Part shown: positions 16,803-24,959 of the stretch, piece after piece | Numbering within the stretch: the first letter of the stretch is position 1 | How the letters are laid out: every line of letters starts with the position of its first letter | Assembly: GCF_019336435.1 (NCBI RefSeq) | Contig: NZ_JAHWXQ010000001.1 | Location: 248,001 to 312,000 of the forward strand | Direction: 5' to 3' | DNA length: 64,000 nucleotides | Source of the DNA: Pontibacter populi | GTDB lineage: Bacteria > Bacteroidota > Bacteroidia > Cytophagales > Hymenobacteraceae | Position numbers and translations under genes: made by a program | Notes under the pieces: generated by a model | Told to the model about the DNA's origin: nothing | Database searches by the model: none | Seen by the model: the letters and a program-made list of their open reading frames with translations, nothing else

Positions 16803-17407
16803 TGATACAGGATACGTACCGAACTATAGCTGAACCAACCGAAAGCATTTACAAAGAAAAAGGAAGCAAGTTTCTGGCTTTTGCTTACCCGGTTTATTCT
16901 GAAGAGGATATAAAAGAGCAGCTGGCAGAATTACGTAAAAAGTATTTCGATGCCCGCCACCATTGCTACGCCTATAGTTTAGGAGCCGACAAAAGCCGCT
17001 ACCGCGCCAACGATGACGGCGAACCCAACCACTCTGCCGGCGACCCCATACTGGGCCAGATCCGGTCTGCTGATCTGAGTAATGTGTTGGTGGTTGTAGT
17101 GCGTTATTTTGGCGGAACTAAGTTGGGTGTCAGCGGCCTGATAAATGCCTACAAAACTGCTACTGCCGACGCCATCGCCGAAGCCACCATCATCGAAAAG
17201 CACGAAACCTCACTGCTGCAGGTACACTTCGAATACCCTCAAATGAATGACGTAATGAGCCTTGTAAAAGAATATAACCTGGACGTGCGCAACCAGCAAT
17301 TCGAACTCGCTTGTGTTTTGACTATAGAAGTAAGGAAGCAGTTGCAGCAGGAAGTAACCTCCAAACTGGAAGATATAGAGGGTGTTCGTGTGGTGGTCAG
17401 GAGCTAG
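16802..17407 (+). CDS. YigZ family protein (IMPACT/UPF0029)
   Basis: The 201-residue protein has the YigZ/IMPACT core. It includes GSKFLAFAYPVYSEEDIKEQL (21-41), ARHHCYAYSLG, the diagnostic DDGEPNHSAGDPIL, then VVVVRYFGGTKLGVSGLINAY. A C-terminal DUF1949-type ferredoxin-like domain follows. The length is normal for the family (about 205). The family is linked to translation regulation in eukaryotes (IMPACT); the bacterial role is not settled. It is coupled by a one-base overlap to the permease. Confidence 0.93.
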   Translation: MIQDTYRTIAEPTESIYKEKGSKFLAFAYPVYSEEDIKEQLAELRKKYFDARHHCYAYSLGADKSRYRANDDGEPNHSAGDPILGQIRSADLSNVLVVVVRYFGGTKLGVSGLINAYKTATADAIAEATIIEKHETSLLQVHFEYPQMNDVMSLVKEYNLDVRNQQFELACVLTIEVRKQLQQEVTSKLEDIEGVRVVVRS

Positions 17408-17433
17408 CGAGTTTCCAGTTTAACTTTCCTTTT

Positions 17434-17606
17434 TGTCATTTCGAACGCAGAGAGAAATCTATCTCAACTTATAGTGCTATAGCTAACTATAGTTGCAACT
17501 TAAACCAAGCCTTTTCTTCCATAGTTTCCTCTAATCCTGGTAGCTCTAATCACCTATCGTTCTATAGATAGCTTTGGTGCCCTCTCGGGAGGGGCAGGGG
17601 TGGGTT
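17434..17606. repeat. MITE-like repeat, copy B, internally deleted
   Basis: The left end TGTCATTTCGAACG with AGAGAAATCTATCTCAAC is intact. Just inside the core (GCTTTGGTGCCCTC) the sequence jumps to TCGGGAGGGGCAGGGG. In copies C and D that stretch belongs to a separate G-rich unit. The join is at CCCTC, present in both partners. The right terminal repeat is missing. Confidence 0.6.
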
Positions 17607-17647
17607 AAAACTGCAACTATAGAACTATAGCTAGCACTATTACCAAG

Positions 17648-17724
17648 CCTGTCCCTATCGGGCCAGTTGAGTCAGGAGACTCAACCCCATAATAAGTCAC
17701 GAGCGTGGACGCTCGCACCAGCAG
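17648..17724. repeat. Second structured repeat family, copy 2
   Basis: Hairpins GTTGAGTC-agga-GACTCAAC and CGAGCGT-gg-ACGCTCG lie between the same conserved flanks as copy 1 (14101-14175). Stem sequences differ between copies while pairing is kept. Confidence 0.65.
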
Positions 17725-17765
17725 TAAGCAATATAGAACTATAGCTAAACAACCTCAACTACAAT

Positions 17766-20480
17766 CTACCGCTTTAACCTGAAGTTTATCTTCTGTAATT
17801 CTCTGCGGTAAACTTTATAAAGCGAGAAGCTGTTTTCTGCTTCGTTGTGGTAAATGGTAACCGGCTCACTGCTGTCCAGGGCATTGCCACCGATTAAACG
17901 GCCGGTTGCATCGTAAAGGTATGTTTTCTGAGGGCCTGTTTCTGTAATTGCGTATATAATATTGTCGCCTCCGAAGTTATAGTACTGCACCAGTTTTGGG
18001 GCTGATGTCACAAAGCGCTTCTCGAACAACAACTTCTGTTCCTGATTAAAAATCGCCACTTTGCCCTGCTCCTGCCTTGCAAATACAAATGCTTTATCAT
18101 CATTGCCAGCCTGCACCATTTCAAACATAGCACGTTTGCTTGGCCTTGGTAGTTTATCGCGGCGCAGCACACGGCCCTGCAGGTTAAAGGTAATTACCTC
18201 CCCGTAGCGGGTTACAGTTTTCAGTTCGGTTTTGCGCAGGTCTGCGCCAACTTTAGCTACAGCCCCACTTGTCACCGGCGACTTTAAACTGAACGGAAAT
18301 CCCTGGTAAGTATCGCCATTTTTATTTAACGCATATACATAGCCGTTTTCGAGCATCACCAGTATCACATCGCGGGTACCAATACGCAGGTGCTGCGGGT
18401 CGGCAGCCAGTTTATGGTCTAGGCGGCGCGGTTGCCAGCCTTGTATGGCATTTCCCCTGATGTCGTACATGTACAGGTTACCGAGGTTATCATCTACCAG
18501 CAAATTATAGTTGCCGCTACGGTCGTAATCCAGTATGGTCAGGCGCTGTATATTCAGGGAGTCGGCCAGGTTAAACGGAAAGTTCTCTAACGACTCGCCC
18601 TGGTTGTTGATGGCGTGGATGCGGTTGGATGTGGCAAAAAGGTAACGCAGCCTGTTCTCCGGCCCAATTGGCAGTTGCTTTATAGTTCCGCGCACAGAAC
18701 TTCCTAAACTATCGGTCCAGGTTCGTTTGCCGTCGGCGGTAATGTTGTAAAGTGTATAAGCAGAATCCTGCACTACCACTTCGTAGCTTTTATCAACCAC
18801 ATTCTGCACCGGGTAAGGGCGCGAAACAAGCCTGCTGTCGAAAGGTATTGAGAACGCTGTATTATAGTTGCTTTCGGTTACATTGCTGCTTTCCTGTTTC
18901 CGGATAACGATGCTGGTATAATACTGGCTTTCAACTTTGGCATACTGCACACTTACCTGGTTAAATTTCTTGATGAACGACGATGCCTGCAACAGGCTTT
19001 CACGTTCTTCTTCGGAGGTATAGCGGCTTAAGATATACCAGGCATTTATTGTATTGATGTAAAAGCTAAAATTGGCTTCCTGTAATAGTTCACCCTGCAA
19101 GGCCTGTTGTACCGGCGATTTGCTCCACACCTTTTCAGCCAGAATATCATCAATCAGCGCGTGTGCCGTGCTCAGTTCATCCGTAAAAAGGATATAGTTA
19201 TCCAGTTCTACTATGTAAACCTGCTCAAAGCCAGAAAACATCTCCCCAAACAGCTTTTCGGGCAACTCCGGAACAGCCATCTCCTGAATTTTATAGCCAC
19301 CATACACACCAGTATACAGCCTGTTTTTCTGAACCTGATCTGTATTTAATTTCTGCAGCAGTTGCAGTGTTTGGCGCTTGTTACCAGATAAGGCATAAAG
19401 TACTTTCTCGGGACTGTTGCGGGTGGTATTGGTCTCGAGGTAAGCCAGTACAAGTTCCTGCTTAAACGTACTTGCCAAGCTATCTATAGTTGCATCGTTT
19501 GCAGCTGGCTTGGCTTTGGTGTTTAGCTGCTTTACACGTGCAATTTGCTGTACCCCAAAGTGCAGCATCACCGCAGTGCGGGTTGGCAGATACTTTTTTA
19601 CGAGAATTGGTTTGGGTTTTACAGCCAGCAGGTTGTTATGCATCGAGCCCTTCAGAAGCTCCGGGTTAGAGAAACCATTCAGGGATATCTTGTTTTCATC
19701 GAGCTTCAGCTGCAACATGCCATTACGGCAAAGGCTGCTCAGGTATTGCACCTGCGGCATTATCTCATCCTTCAGAAACAGGTTGAGCAACGCAGGTATC
19801 TGCCGGTTGTTAATGTATACGTTGGCGTACACATCGGGCTGCTCCAGGTAATTCGCGTTTTTATATTCGGCTGCAACAGATGTAGGGTTATCTAATGCAG
19901 CGCGGCGTACCACTTCTTCTATCAGAGTCGAAGAAGCACTCAGGATCATGTTGTTATGGTACGAGAAGTAGGTATAGTGCAGGTCAAGCGGTTTATAGTA
20001 TACTTCGGTTAGCAACACGCCATTATACTTCCGCGAGGTTTGCTCAAAATCAGGGTTGCGGGCAATGTTTTCGGTTATAGTTCTCAGGAAGCGGTGCTCG
20101 CCAACAGAATTTACCGGGATGTAGAAAACAAAGTTGAGAGAGGTTTTGCTGGTAACATGTACCGAGGTAAGAATAGTCTTTTCGTTGAAAAAGCGGTTCA
20201 GGCGCAGTTTACTTGGCGAAACACTATCCAGTACAGCCATGTTCTCCTCAAACTCCTGCATAACCGGCAGTACCTCCAGCTGCTGCCAGAGCTCGGTTTT
20301 ATGCAGGTGGTTGCCCAGTGCCTGATGGTTATTGCTTTCGATTACAAGCGCAGCACTTTCCGGCACAATCGCCCAAAGGTCTACCTTCTCCTTGGAGGCC
20401 TGCCAGCGGCTAAAGCCATAGTATGCCAGCGATGCCAGCACCACAAACCCGATAAAGTAGAAAAAAAAGCGTTTCAGCAT
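17766..20480 (-). CDS. Membrane-anchored protein with C-terminal beta-propeller, function unknown
   Basis: The 904-residue protein starts with one membrane span (about residues 4-20, FFFYFIGFVVLASLAYYGF) and then faces the periplasm. The first 530 residues are mixed alpha/beta and resemble proteins annotated DUF3352 in Bacteroidota. From about 550 on, a repeated blade pattern appears, with an aromatic strand and then x-x-x-G-x-x-x-x-G-F-P-F. Examples are NNQGESLENFPF, YDIRGNAIQGW, NKNGDTYQGFPF, FNLQGRVLRRDK and YDATGRLIGG, which suggests a PQQ/WD-like propeller of six or seven blades. No catalytic motif is seen. A scaffold or sensor role is possible, but I do not assign one. Upstream is a divergent universal stress gene. 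Confidence 0.75.
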   Translation of the reverse strand: MLKRFFFYFIGFVVLASLAYYGFSRWQASKEKVDLWAIVPESAALVIESNNHQALGNHLHKTELWQQLEVLPVMQEFEENMAVLDSVSPSKLRLNRFFNEKTILTSVHVTSKTSLNFVFYIPVNSVGEHRFLRTITENIARNPDFEQTSRKYNGVLLTEVYYKPLDLHYTYFSYHNNMILSASSTLIEEVVRRAALDNPTSVAAEYKNANYLEQPDVYANVYINNRQIPALLNLFLKDEIMPQVQYLSSLCRNGMLQLKLDENKISLNGFSNPELLKGSMHNNLLAVKPKPILVKKYLPTRTAVMLHFGVQQIARVKQLNTKAKPAANDATIDSLASTFKQELVLAYLETNTTRNSPEKVLYALSGNKRQTLQLLQKLNTDQVQKNRLYTGVYGGYKIQEMAVPELPEKLFGEMFSGFEQVYIVELDNYILFTDELSTAHALIDDILAEKVWSKSPVQQALQGELLQEANFSFYINTINAWYILSRYTSEEERESLLQASSFIKKFNQVSVQYAKVESQYYTSIVIRKQESSNVTESNYNTAFSIPFDSRLVSRPYPVQNVVDKSYEVVVQDSAYTLYNITADGKRTWTDSLGSSVRGTIKQLPIGPENRLRYLFATSNRIHAINNQGESLENFPFNLADSLNIQRLTILDYDRSGNYNLLVDDNLGNLYMYDIRGNAIQGWQPRRLDHKLAADPQHLRIGTRDVILVMLENGYVYALNKNGDTYQGFPFSLKSPVTSGAVAKVGADLRKTELKTVTRYGEVITFNLQGRVLRRDKLPRPSKRAMFEMVQAGNDDKAFVFARQEQGKVAIFNQEQKLLFEKRFVTSAPKLVQYYNFGGDNIIYAITETGPQKTYLYDATGRLIGGNALDSSEPVTIYHNEAENSFSLYKVYRRELQKINFRLKR

Positions 20481-20623
20481 GAAAAGCGTTATATGTGCAC
20501 AAAAATAACCGAATTTTTTAAACCATAGGATTTTCCAGATTTATGTTGCCAACTATAGCCTGCCATACAACTTATCCGGAGGCAGCGTACGTATACTTTA
20601 AGCCGAACTCAAACACGCAACCT

Positions 20624-21499
20624 ATGTTTAAAATACTGGTACCAGTCGATCTTACGGATAGCGCTTACAAAGCCTGTAACTTTGCCCTCACATTTGCCAA
20701 CCAGGCACCCGAAGCAACCGTGGTTATACTCCATTGTTACCAGGATTACCTGGAAGAGCCAAACGGCGAAGGCATGTTTTCGGAAAGCAACGCCACCTCA
20801 GAAATCATAACAGACCATGTGCTGCGCCGCAACCAGACCGATGCCCAGGAAAAGCTCGATGAACTATACCAGTCGCTGAAAGCCGTAAATAAAAATCCAT
20901 ACCTGCAGCTTGAGCGCGTGTTCATGTACGGCATGCCCGAAGACCTGGTACCGGAAGAAGTGCAGCGTTTTAAACCGGATCTGCTGGTAATGGCTACGAA
21001 AGGCGAATCTAACCTGGCCCGTACATTTTTCGGAACCATCTCTACCAATATAGCCCAGGACGTTAAAGTACCCATGCTGACCGTACCCGAAACTTACGAA
21101 GGCACTACCCTTAAACGTGTGCTGTATGCCACTGATTTTGATAAGGAGGATGCCCAAACATTAGAGGCGCTACAGCAGCTTTTACTGCCTTTTAGCCCCG
21201 TTATAGAATGCGTGCACGTAGCCGACGAGCCAACCCGAAGCGATAATAAAAAGCTTGAAGCACTACGCAGCAAATTACAGCAAACCGCTAAAACCAATAT
21301 CAGCTACACCTTACTGGATGGAGATGATGTGGCTGATGCGCTGCAGAAATTTGTATCCGAACAGGCTATTGATATGGTGGCCTTAACCAGCCGCTCCCGT
21401 ACCTTGCTCGGTTCCCTGCTAAACCCCAGCCTAACCAAACGGTTAATGCTGGAGTCGCAGGTTCCGTTACTTATTTTTCATGCCTCAGCAGATGAATAG
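20624..21499 (+). CDS. Tandem universal stress protein
   Basis: The ATG at 20624 begins directly with the UspA first strand (MFKILVPVDLTDSAYKA). A farther upstream in-frame ATG at 20543 would add 27 residues that fit no domain. The 291-residue product has two Usp domains, about 1-150 and 155-291. The first ends with LLVMATKGESNLARTFFGTISTNIA, close to the ATP-binding G-2x-G-9x-G(S/T). The second ends with MVALTSRSRTLLGSLLNPSLTKRLM, which has lost some of these glycines. It is a cytoplasmic stress-induced protein. Its stop codon directly abuts the stop of the convergent ATP-grasp gene, with no base between. Confidence 0.9.
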   Translation: MFKILVPVDLTDSAYKACNFALTFANQAPEATVVILHCYQDYLEEPNGEGMFSESNATSEIITDHVLRRNQTDAQEKLDELYQSLKAVNKNPYLQLERVFMYGMPEDLVPEEVQRFKPDLLVMATKGESNLARTFFGTISTNIAQDVKVPMLTVPETYEGTTLKRVLYATDFDKEDAQTLEALQQLLLPFSPVIECVHVADEPTRSDNKKLEALRSKLQQTAKTNISYTLLDGDDVADALQKFVSEQAIDMVALTSRSRTLLGSLLNPSLTKRLMLESQVPLLIFHASADE

Positions 21500-22381
21500 T
21501 TACTGAAGTTGGGCCATTAACGCCTGGTAATAACGCTCTAAACTACCTCCTGAAGTGCTCAGAAACAGGAAAGGCTCAATTAACTCCAGCTCCATCAGTA
21601 CCAGTTCATTGTTAAGCGCTACGCCATCTACGCGGGCATACAGGCAGTCTTTCGCAAATTTATCAACTATAGTTTGTGCTGTGGCCAGTAAGGCAGCCGG
21701 AGGCGTTGGGGTGTGTATAGTTCCGCCGAAAAAGTGCTGTACTCTAAAGTCGCCGGGCTTGGCTGTTTTAAGCACCGTGTGACTATAGTTCCCGCCAAAG
21801 AAAATAAACGACCACTCGCCATCGGTTTTAATTTCTTCGATAAACGGTTGCGCCAGGAACGGCTCCTGCTGCAGTAGTTGGTTTATTTCAGAAGTTTTGG
21901 CTTCGGCTTCTTCTATAGTTAAGGCAAATGTATTTTTGGCACCGCCGCTTACCCGTGGCTTCACTATAATTTTTTCGCTGCCGAGTTCTGCAAAAGCTGC
22001 CTGCGCATTAAATGTACTGTTCTGCTCCAGCCAAACCGTCGGAACTATAGTTACGCCAGCGGCTTCCATAGCCTTAAAATAAACCTTGTCAGCGTTCCAG
22101 CGTAGTGTTTTTACCGGGTTCAGCACCTTACAGCCTGCAGCTTCTACCTTATCCAGCCAACTATAAAAAGCAGCAATCTTGTCAAAATAATCCCACGGCG
22201 ATTTAATGATCAGGGCATCAAATTGACTCCAGTTTACGTTTTCATTATCCCAGACCTGCCATGTAACCGGCAAGCCTTTTCCCGTCAGAAACTGGTATAA
22301 ACGCTCATCTTCTGAGTCGGCGTTTGCGGTATAGTTGCCAAGGCTTTCACAAGTTATCAGCGCTATTTGTTGTATTTGCAT
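21500..22381 (-). CDS. ATP-grasp domain protein, peptide- or amide-bond ligase of unknown substrate
   Basis: The 293-residue protein has an N-terminal pre-ATP-grasp region (LITCESLGNYTANADSEDER, then ALIIKSPWDYFDK). The ATP-grasp core includes VLNPVKTLRWNADKVYFKAM, the ATP-binding lysine strand KIIVKPRVSGGAKNTF, and the metal-binding end YARVDGVALNNELVLMELELIEPFLF. The pattern matches the group holding prokaryotic glutathione-synthetase-like and cycloserine-ligase-like enzymes. No partner gene hints at the substrate. It overlaps nothing and is convergent, stop to stop, with the universal stress gene. Confidence 0.85.
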   Translation of the reverse strand: MQIQQIALITCESLGNYTANADSEDERLYQFLTGKGLPVTWQVWDNENVNWSQFDALIIKSPWDYFDKIAAFYSWLDKVEAAGCKVLNPVKTLRWNADKVYFKAMEAAGVTIVPTVWLEQNSTFNAQAAFAELGSEKIIVKPRVSGGAKNTFALTIEEAEAKTSEINQLLQQEPFLAQPFIEEIKTDGEWSFIFFGGNYSHTVLKTAKPGDFRVQHFFGGTIHTPTPPAALLATAQTIVDKFAKDCLYARVDGVALNNELVLMELELIEPFLFLSTSGGSLERYYQALMAQLQ

Positions 22382-22514
22382 AATTGTATCATATTTGCTG
22401 CGAATTTATACTTTGGGCAGCGCAGAAACTATAGACGAAGGCACATTTAAACAAAACTTTAAAGTGCGTGGTTCTCGTATGTGAGGTATAAGACTTACCC
22501 TTTTCCCCGACACC

Positions 22515-23147
22515 ATGTTTACCCTGCTCTGCAACAGTTTCAACTATAGGTATGCCCTACGCGTACGGCTGCTTGCGCTGTTGTTTTTTGTGCATTCTGT
22601 AGCTGTAGCCTGCACCTCAGAGCCACCCAGCGAAGAAAGCACATCACCCGTTTCACGCGAAACCATAGACACAGCTGCCGTTCGTGCCCCCCGCCGCGCA
22701 CCTGCCACTATTGATTTTTTAGGCAATCCATTTATCGCCAATGTGGTTCAAAGCAACTCGTTGAGCGCTTATTTTGATAAAATTCAGGATGATTTTTCGG
22801 TAGATGCGGATGCGATCGAGAACATGCACCGCCCTAACATTACGGACACGATCTACACGATCCGCTTCGGAAATTCTATGCTGGAACTATACGCCCCAAC
22901 TCAATCAGGCAAATTACTCCTGCAAGTTGCTGATATTAGGAACAGTACAATTAAGCTCCGTAACAACCTGCGTGTGGGCATGCCCCAGGAGGAACTAACC
23001 GGAAAACTGAAAGCCCAGAACATCCAGTTACAACAGTCTCCGGACAAGATCATCGCCTCCACCAAAGACGGCGCTCCTATCCACTTATACTTCTTCCTGA
23101 AGAACGGCAAAGTTTCGCGGATTTTTTATGAAGGGTATGTTGATTAA
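22515..23147 (+). CDS. Lipoprotein of unknown function
   Basis: The 210-residue product has a hydrophobic signal and a lipobox at about Cys33 (VAVAC), then a Ser/Glu/Pro/Arg-rich linker. A globular domain follows, with YFDKIQDDFSVDADAIENMH, LRVGMPQEELTGKL and a final IHLYFFLKNGKVSRIFYEGYVD. The MxxxEL block followed by a small beta domain resembles many short Bacteroidota lipoproteins with no known role. The signal peptide is long because of an 11-residue polar start; the second possible start is not clearly better. Confidence 0.7.
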   Translation: MFTLLCNSFNYRYALRVRLLALLFFVHSVAVACTSEPPSEESTSPVSRETIDTAAVRAPRRAPATIDFLGNPFIANVVQSNSLSAYFDKIQDDFSVDADAIENMHRPNITDTIYTIRFGNSMLELYAPTQSGKLLLQVADIRNSTIKLRNNLRVGMPQEELTGKLKAQNIQLQQSPDKIIASTKDGAPIHLYFFLKNGKVSRIFYEGYVD

Positions 23148-23192
23148 GGTAGTGAGGTATTAAGAAGATAGAGAGTTTCATAATCTGCTGAC

Positions 23193-23218
23193 TTGGCAGT
23201 GTGCGTAGCTCCTGCTAG
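23193..23218. repeat. Conserved-loop hairpin, copy 3
   Basis: Stem TTGGCAG/CTGCTAG pairs fully if two G-U pairs are allowed, around the 12-base loop TGTGCGTAGCTC. Relative to copy 2 only one strand of the stem has changed, each time to a wobble-compatible base, which suggests pairing in RNA. Confidence 0.7.
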
Positions 23219-23302
23219 TGTCTGAGCTATAGTTCAACACATCTCTATTTTGTCATCCCGAGCGGCAGCCGAGGGATCTTATATGTCTTTTAGCTTCTCT
23301 TT

Positions 23303-23675
23303 TGTCATTTCGACATCAGGAGAAATCTATCTCAGCTTAAATTTTGATTCTCTACTAGTTTACGTCTCTACAACCCGAACCAAGCCTTTTCTTTCAAATT
23401 TCCTTTCATCCTGGGAGCTCTACTTACCTATCGTTTCATCTTTAGCTTTGGTGCCCTCACGGCCGGGAGGCCCCGTCTTCGGGCATCGCGCGGTGTACAT
23501 TTCTTTTGTTCGTTCCTCACAATGCCTGGCGGCACCAGAAATCTACAAGGCGCTCAACCCGAGGACTGAGAAGCTTCTCATAGATAGTATTATCTATATT
23601 TTGAACCGGTAAGCTTCGAGATTGATCTTGGTAATAATTTCGTAGGGACAGGTGAACCTGCCCTGCTCGTGGACG
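23303..23675. repeat. MITE-like repeat, copy C, right end lost
   Basis: The left end TGTCATTTCGAC and AGGAGAAATCTATCTCAGC match copies A and D. The structured core begins at 23445, and its variable hairpin reads TTGT-TCGTTCCTC-ACAA. The GGGACAGGTGAACCTGCCCTGC hairpin is present, but the CGAAATGACA right end is not. Confidence 0.6.
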
Positions 23676-23719
23676 GTAACTATAAAACGATAACCTCAAC
23701 TAACAACTATAGCAGAAAT

Positions 23720-23746
23720 CCCCTCTCGGGAGGGGCAGGGGTGGGT
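23720..23746. repeat. CCCCTCTCGGGAGGGG hairpin
   Basis: A 6-7 bp hairpin is followed by CAGGGGTGGGT. It is repeated at 30723-30750 and, fused to copy B, at 17580-17606. Confidence 0.6.
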
Positions 23747-23943
23747 CAAAATCGCAACTATAGAACATTACTTCTAATTATAGCAGCAGCCAAAAAGCTC
23801 CCGCCTTAGAAAAGGAGGGGTTGGGGGTGGCTGGACCATGCCAACTATAAATCCCAAGCTCAGCTAACTTCTTCCAAACACACTTTTCAATTTTTGAAAA
23901 TTTAACATCTATCTTTGCCTTGCAACCAATAATATCACTTGAA

Positions 23944-24396
23944 ATGCGTGTAGTCATTCAGCGGGTAACACAGGCTTCGGTAACTATAGATAAGCAGGTG
24001 AAAGGCGAAATAGGCCTGGGCTTGCTGGTACTCGCCGGCTTCTGCCCTACCGATACCGAGGAAGACCTGAAATGGACAGCATCTAAAATTGCACAGCTCC
24101 GCATTTTCAGCGACACTGATGATAAAATGAACCTGAGTGTGCAGGATGTGAATGGTGATATATTGGTTATCAGCCAGTTTACATTATTTGCTAACACTAA
24201 AAAAGGAAATCGCCCTTCTTACATCAACGCTGCTCCCCCAACTATAGCCATACCATTATATGAGAAGTTTATAGTTTACCTGGAAACTGCTCTGGGCAAA
24301 AAAGTACAGACCGGTGAATTTGGTGCCGACATGAAAGTAGCTTTGCTAAATGATGGCCCGGTTACGATAACAATAGATTCTCAGAACAAAGAATAA
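23944..24396 (+). CDS. dtd: D-aminoacyl-tRNA deacylase
   Basis: The 150-residue protein has the standard DTD length and motifs: [15 protein letters not shown] at the start, the SQFTLFA substrate motif near residue 79, and NDGPVTI near the end with the cross-subunit Gly-Pro. I choose the ATG at 23944 because the family always starts with M(R/K)xxxQRV; the upstream TTG extension is not supported. It removes D-amino acids mischarged on tRNA in the cytoplasm. Four bases separate it from the MazG-like gene, so they are likely co-transcribed. Confidence 0.97.
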   Translation: MRVVIQRVTQASVTIDKQVKGEIGLGLLVLAGFCPTDTEEDLKWTASKIAQLRIFSDTDDKMNLSVQDVNGDILVISQFTLFANTKKGNRPSYINAAPPTIAIPLYEKFIVYLETALGKKVQTGEFGADMKVALLNDGPVTITIDSQNKE

Positions 24397-24400
24397 ACTT

Positions 24401-24727
24401 ATGACCATACAGGAAGCACAGCAGGTAGTAGATAATTGGATAAAAGAAAATGGCGTACGTTACTTCAGCGAGCTTACCAATATGGCCATCCTCACCGAAG
24501 AAGTTGGCGAAGTAGCCCGCATCATTTCCCGCCAATACGGGGAGCAATCGTTTAAACAAAGCGACACCGGCAAAGACTTGGGCGACGAGCTGGCCGATGT
24601 ACTATTCGTGCTCATCTGCCTTGCTAACCAGACCGGCATTAACCTTACCGAAGCCCTGCAAAAGAACCTCGACAAAAAAACAAAACGCGACAGCGAGCGC
24701 CACAAGCAGAACCCAAAACTGCAATAA
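24401..24727 (+). CDS. MazG-like nucleotide pyrophosphohydrolase
   Basis: The 108-residue all-helical protein carries the MazG/dUTPase-like metal motif: EEVGEVAR near residues 29-36 and DLGDELADVLFVL near residues 59-71, spaced as in the family's EExxE...ExxD set. It probably hydrolyses a nucleoside triphosphate to a monophosphate. It is a small single-domain form, about the size of RS21-C6/MazG-like house-cleaning enzymes. It lies four bases after dtd; both are quality-control functions. Confidence 0.9.
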   Translation: MTIQEAQQVVDNWIKENGVRYFSELTNMAILTEEVGEVARIISRQYGEQSFKQSDTGKDLGDELADVLFVLICLANQTGINLTEALQKNLDKKTKRDSERHKQNPKLQ

Positions 24728-24959
24728 CCCTCCCCAACTATACCCATAGTTTCCGACCATTAATAACATCTTGCACACTTAACTGGGGTTCTGCTAAATA
24801 TTCTGTAAAAGTCTGACGCCCTGCGACTTTCTAAACGTATACAGGCATAAGATTTGCTGCATTTTATTGACTTCGATCTTCCTTCCATAGTAAAATAAAT
24901 CAGGGTGCCAGCCTGAGCCGAAACGGCTGTGCCCATCGGTCATTTTATTTATAGAAGCT

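Larger units (their letters stand above)
17408..17765. other. Non-coding repeat field B
   Basis: These 358 bases between the convergent yigZ-like gene and the propeller gene are built from a truncated MITE-like copy (17434 to about 17583), a CCCTCTCGGGAGGGG hairpin fused to it, and the second structured repeat at 17648-17724. CTATAG occurs about six times. No credible gene is present. Confidence 0.8.
23148..23943. other. Non-coding repeat field C
   Basis: Nearly 800 bases hold the third conserved-loop hairpin (23193), a TGTCATCCCGAGCGGCAGCCGAGGGATC-type repeat (about 23253-23280), a MITE-like copy without its right end (23303 to about 23675), a CCCCTCTCGGGAGGGG hairpin (23720) and a CTCCC/GGAGGGG unit (23796). 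Open frames inside are not conserved between copies. Confidence 0.8.

Noticed and set aside
9567-23218. CRISPR array suggested by repeated short hairpins
   Set aside because: Copies are kilobases apart with no regular spacing, spacers or cas genes.
23250-23612. 120-codon frame in repeat field C
   Set aside because: It is made only of repeat sequence and is not kept in copies A, B or D.
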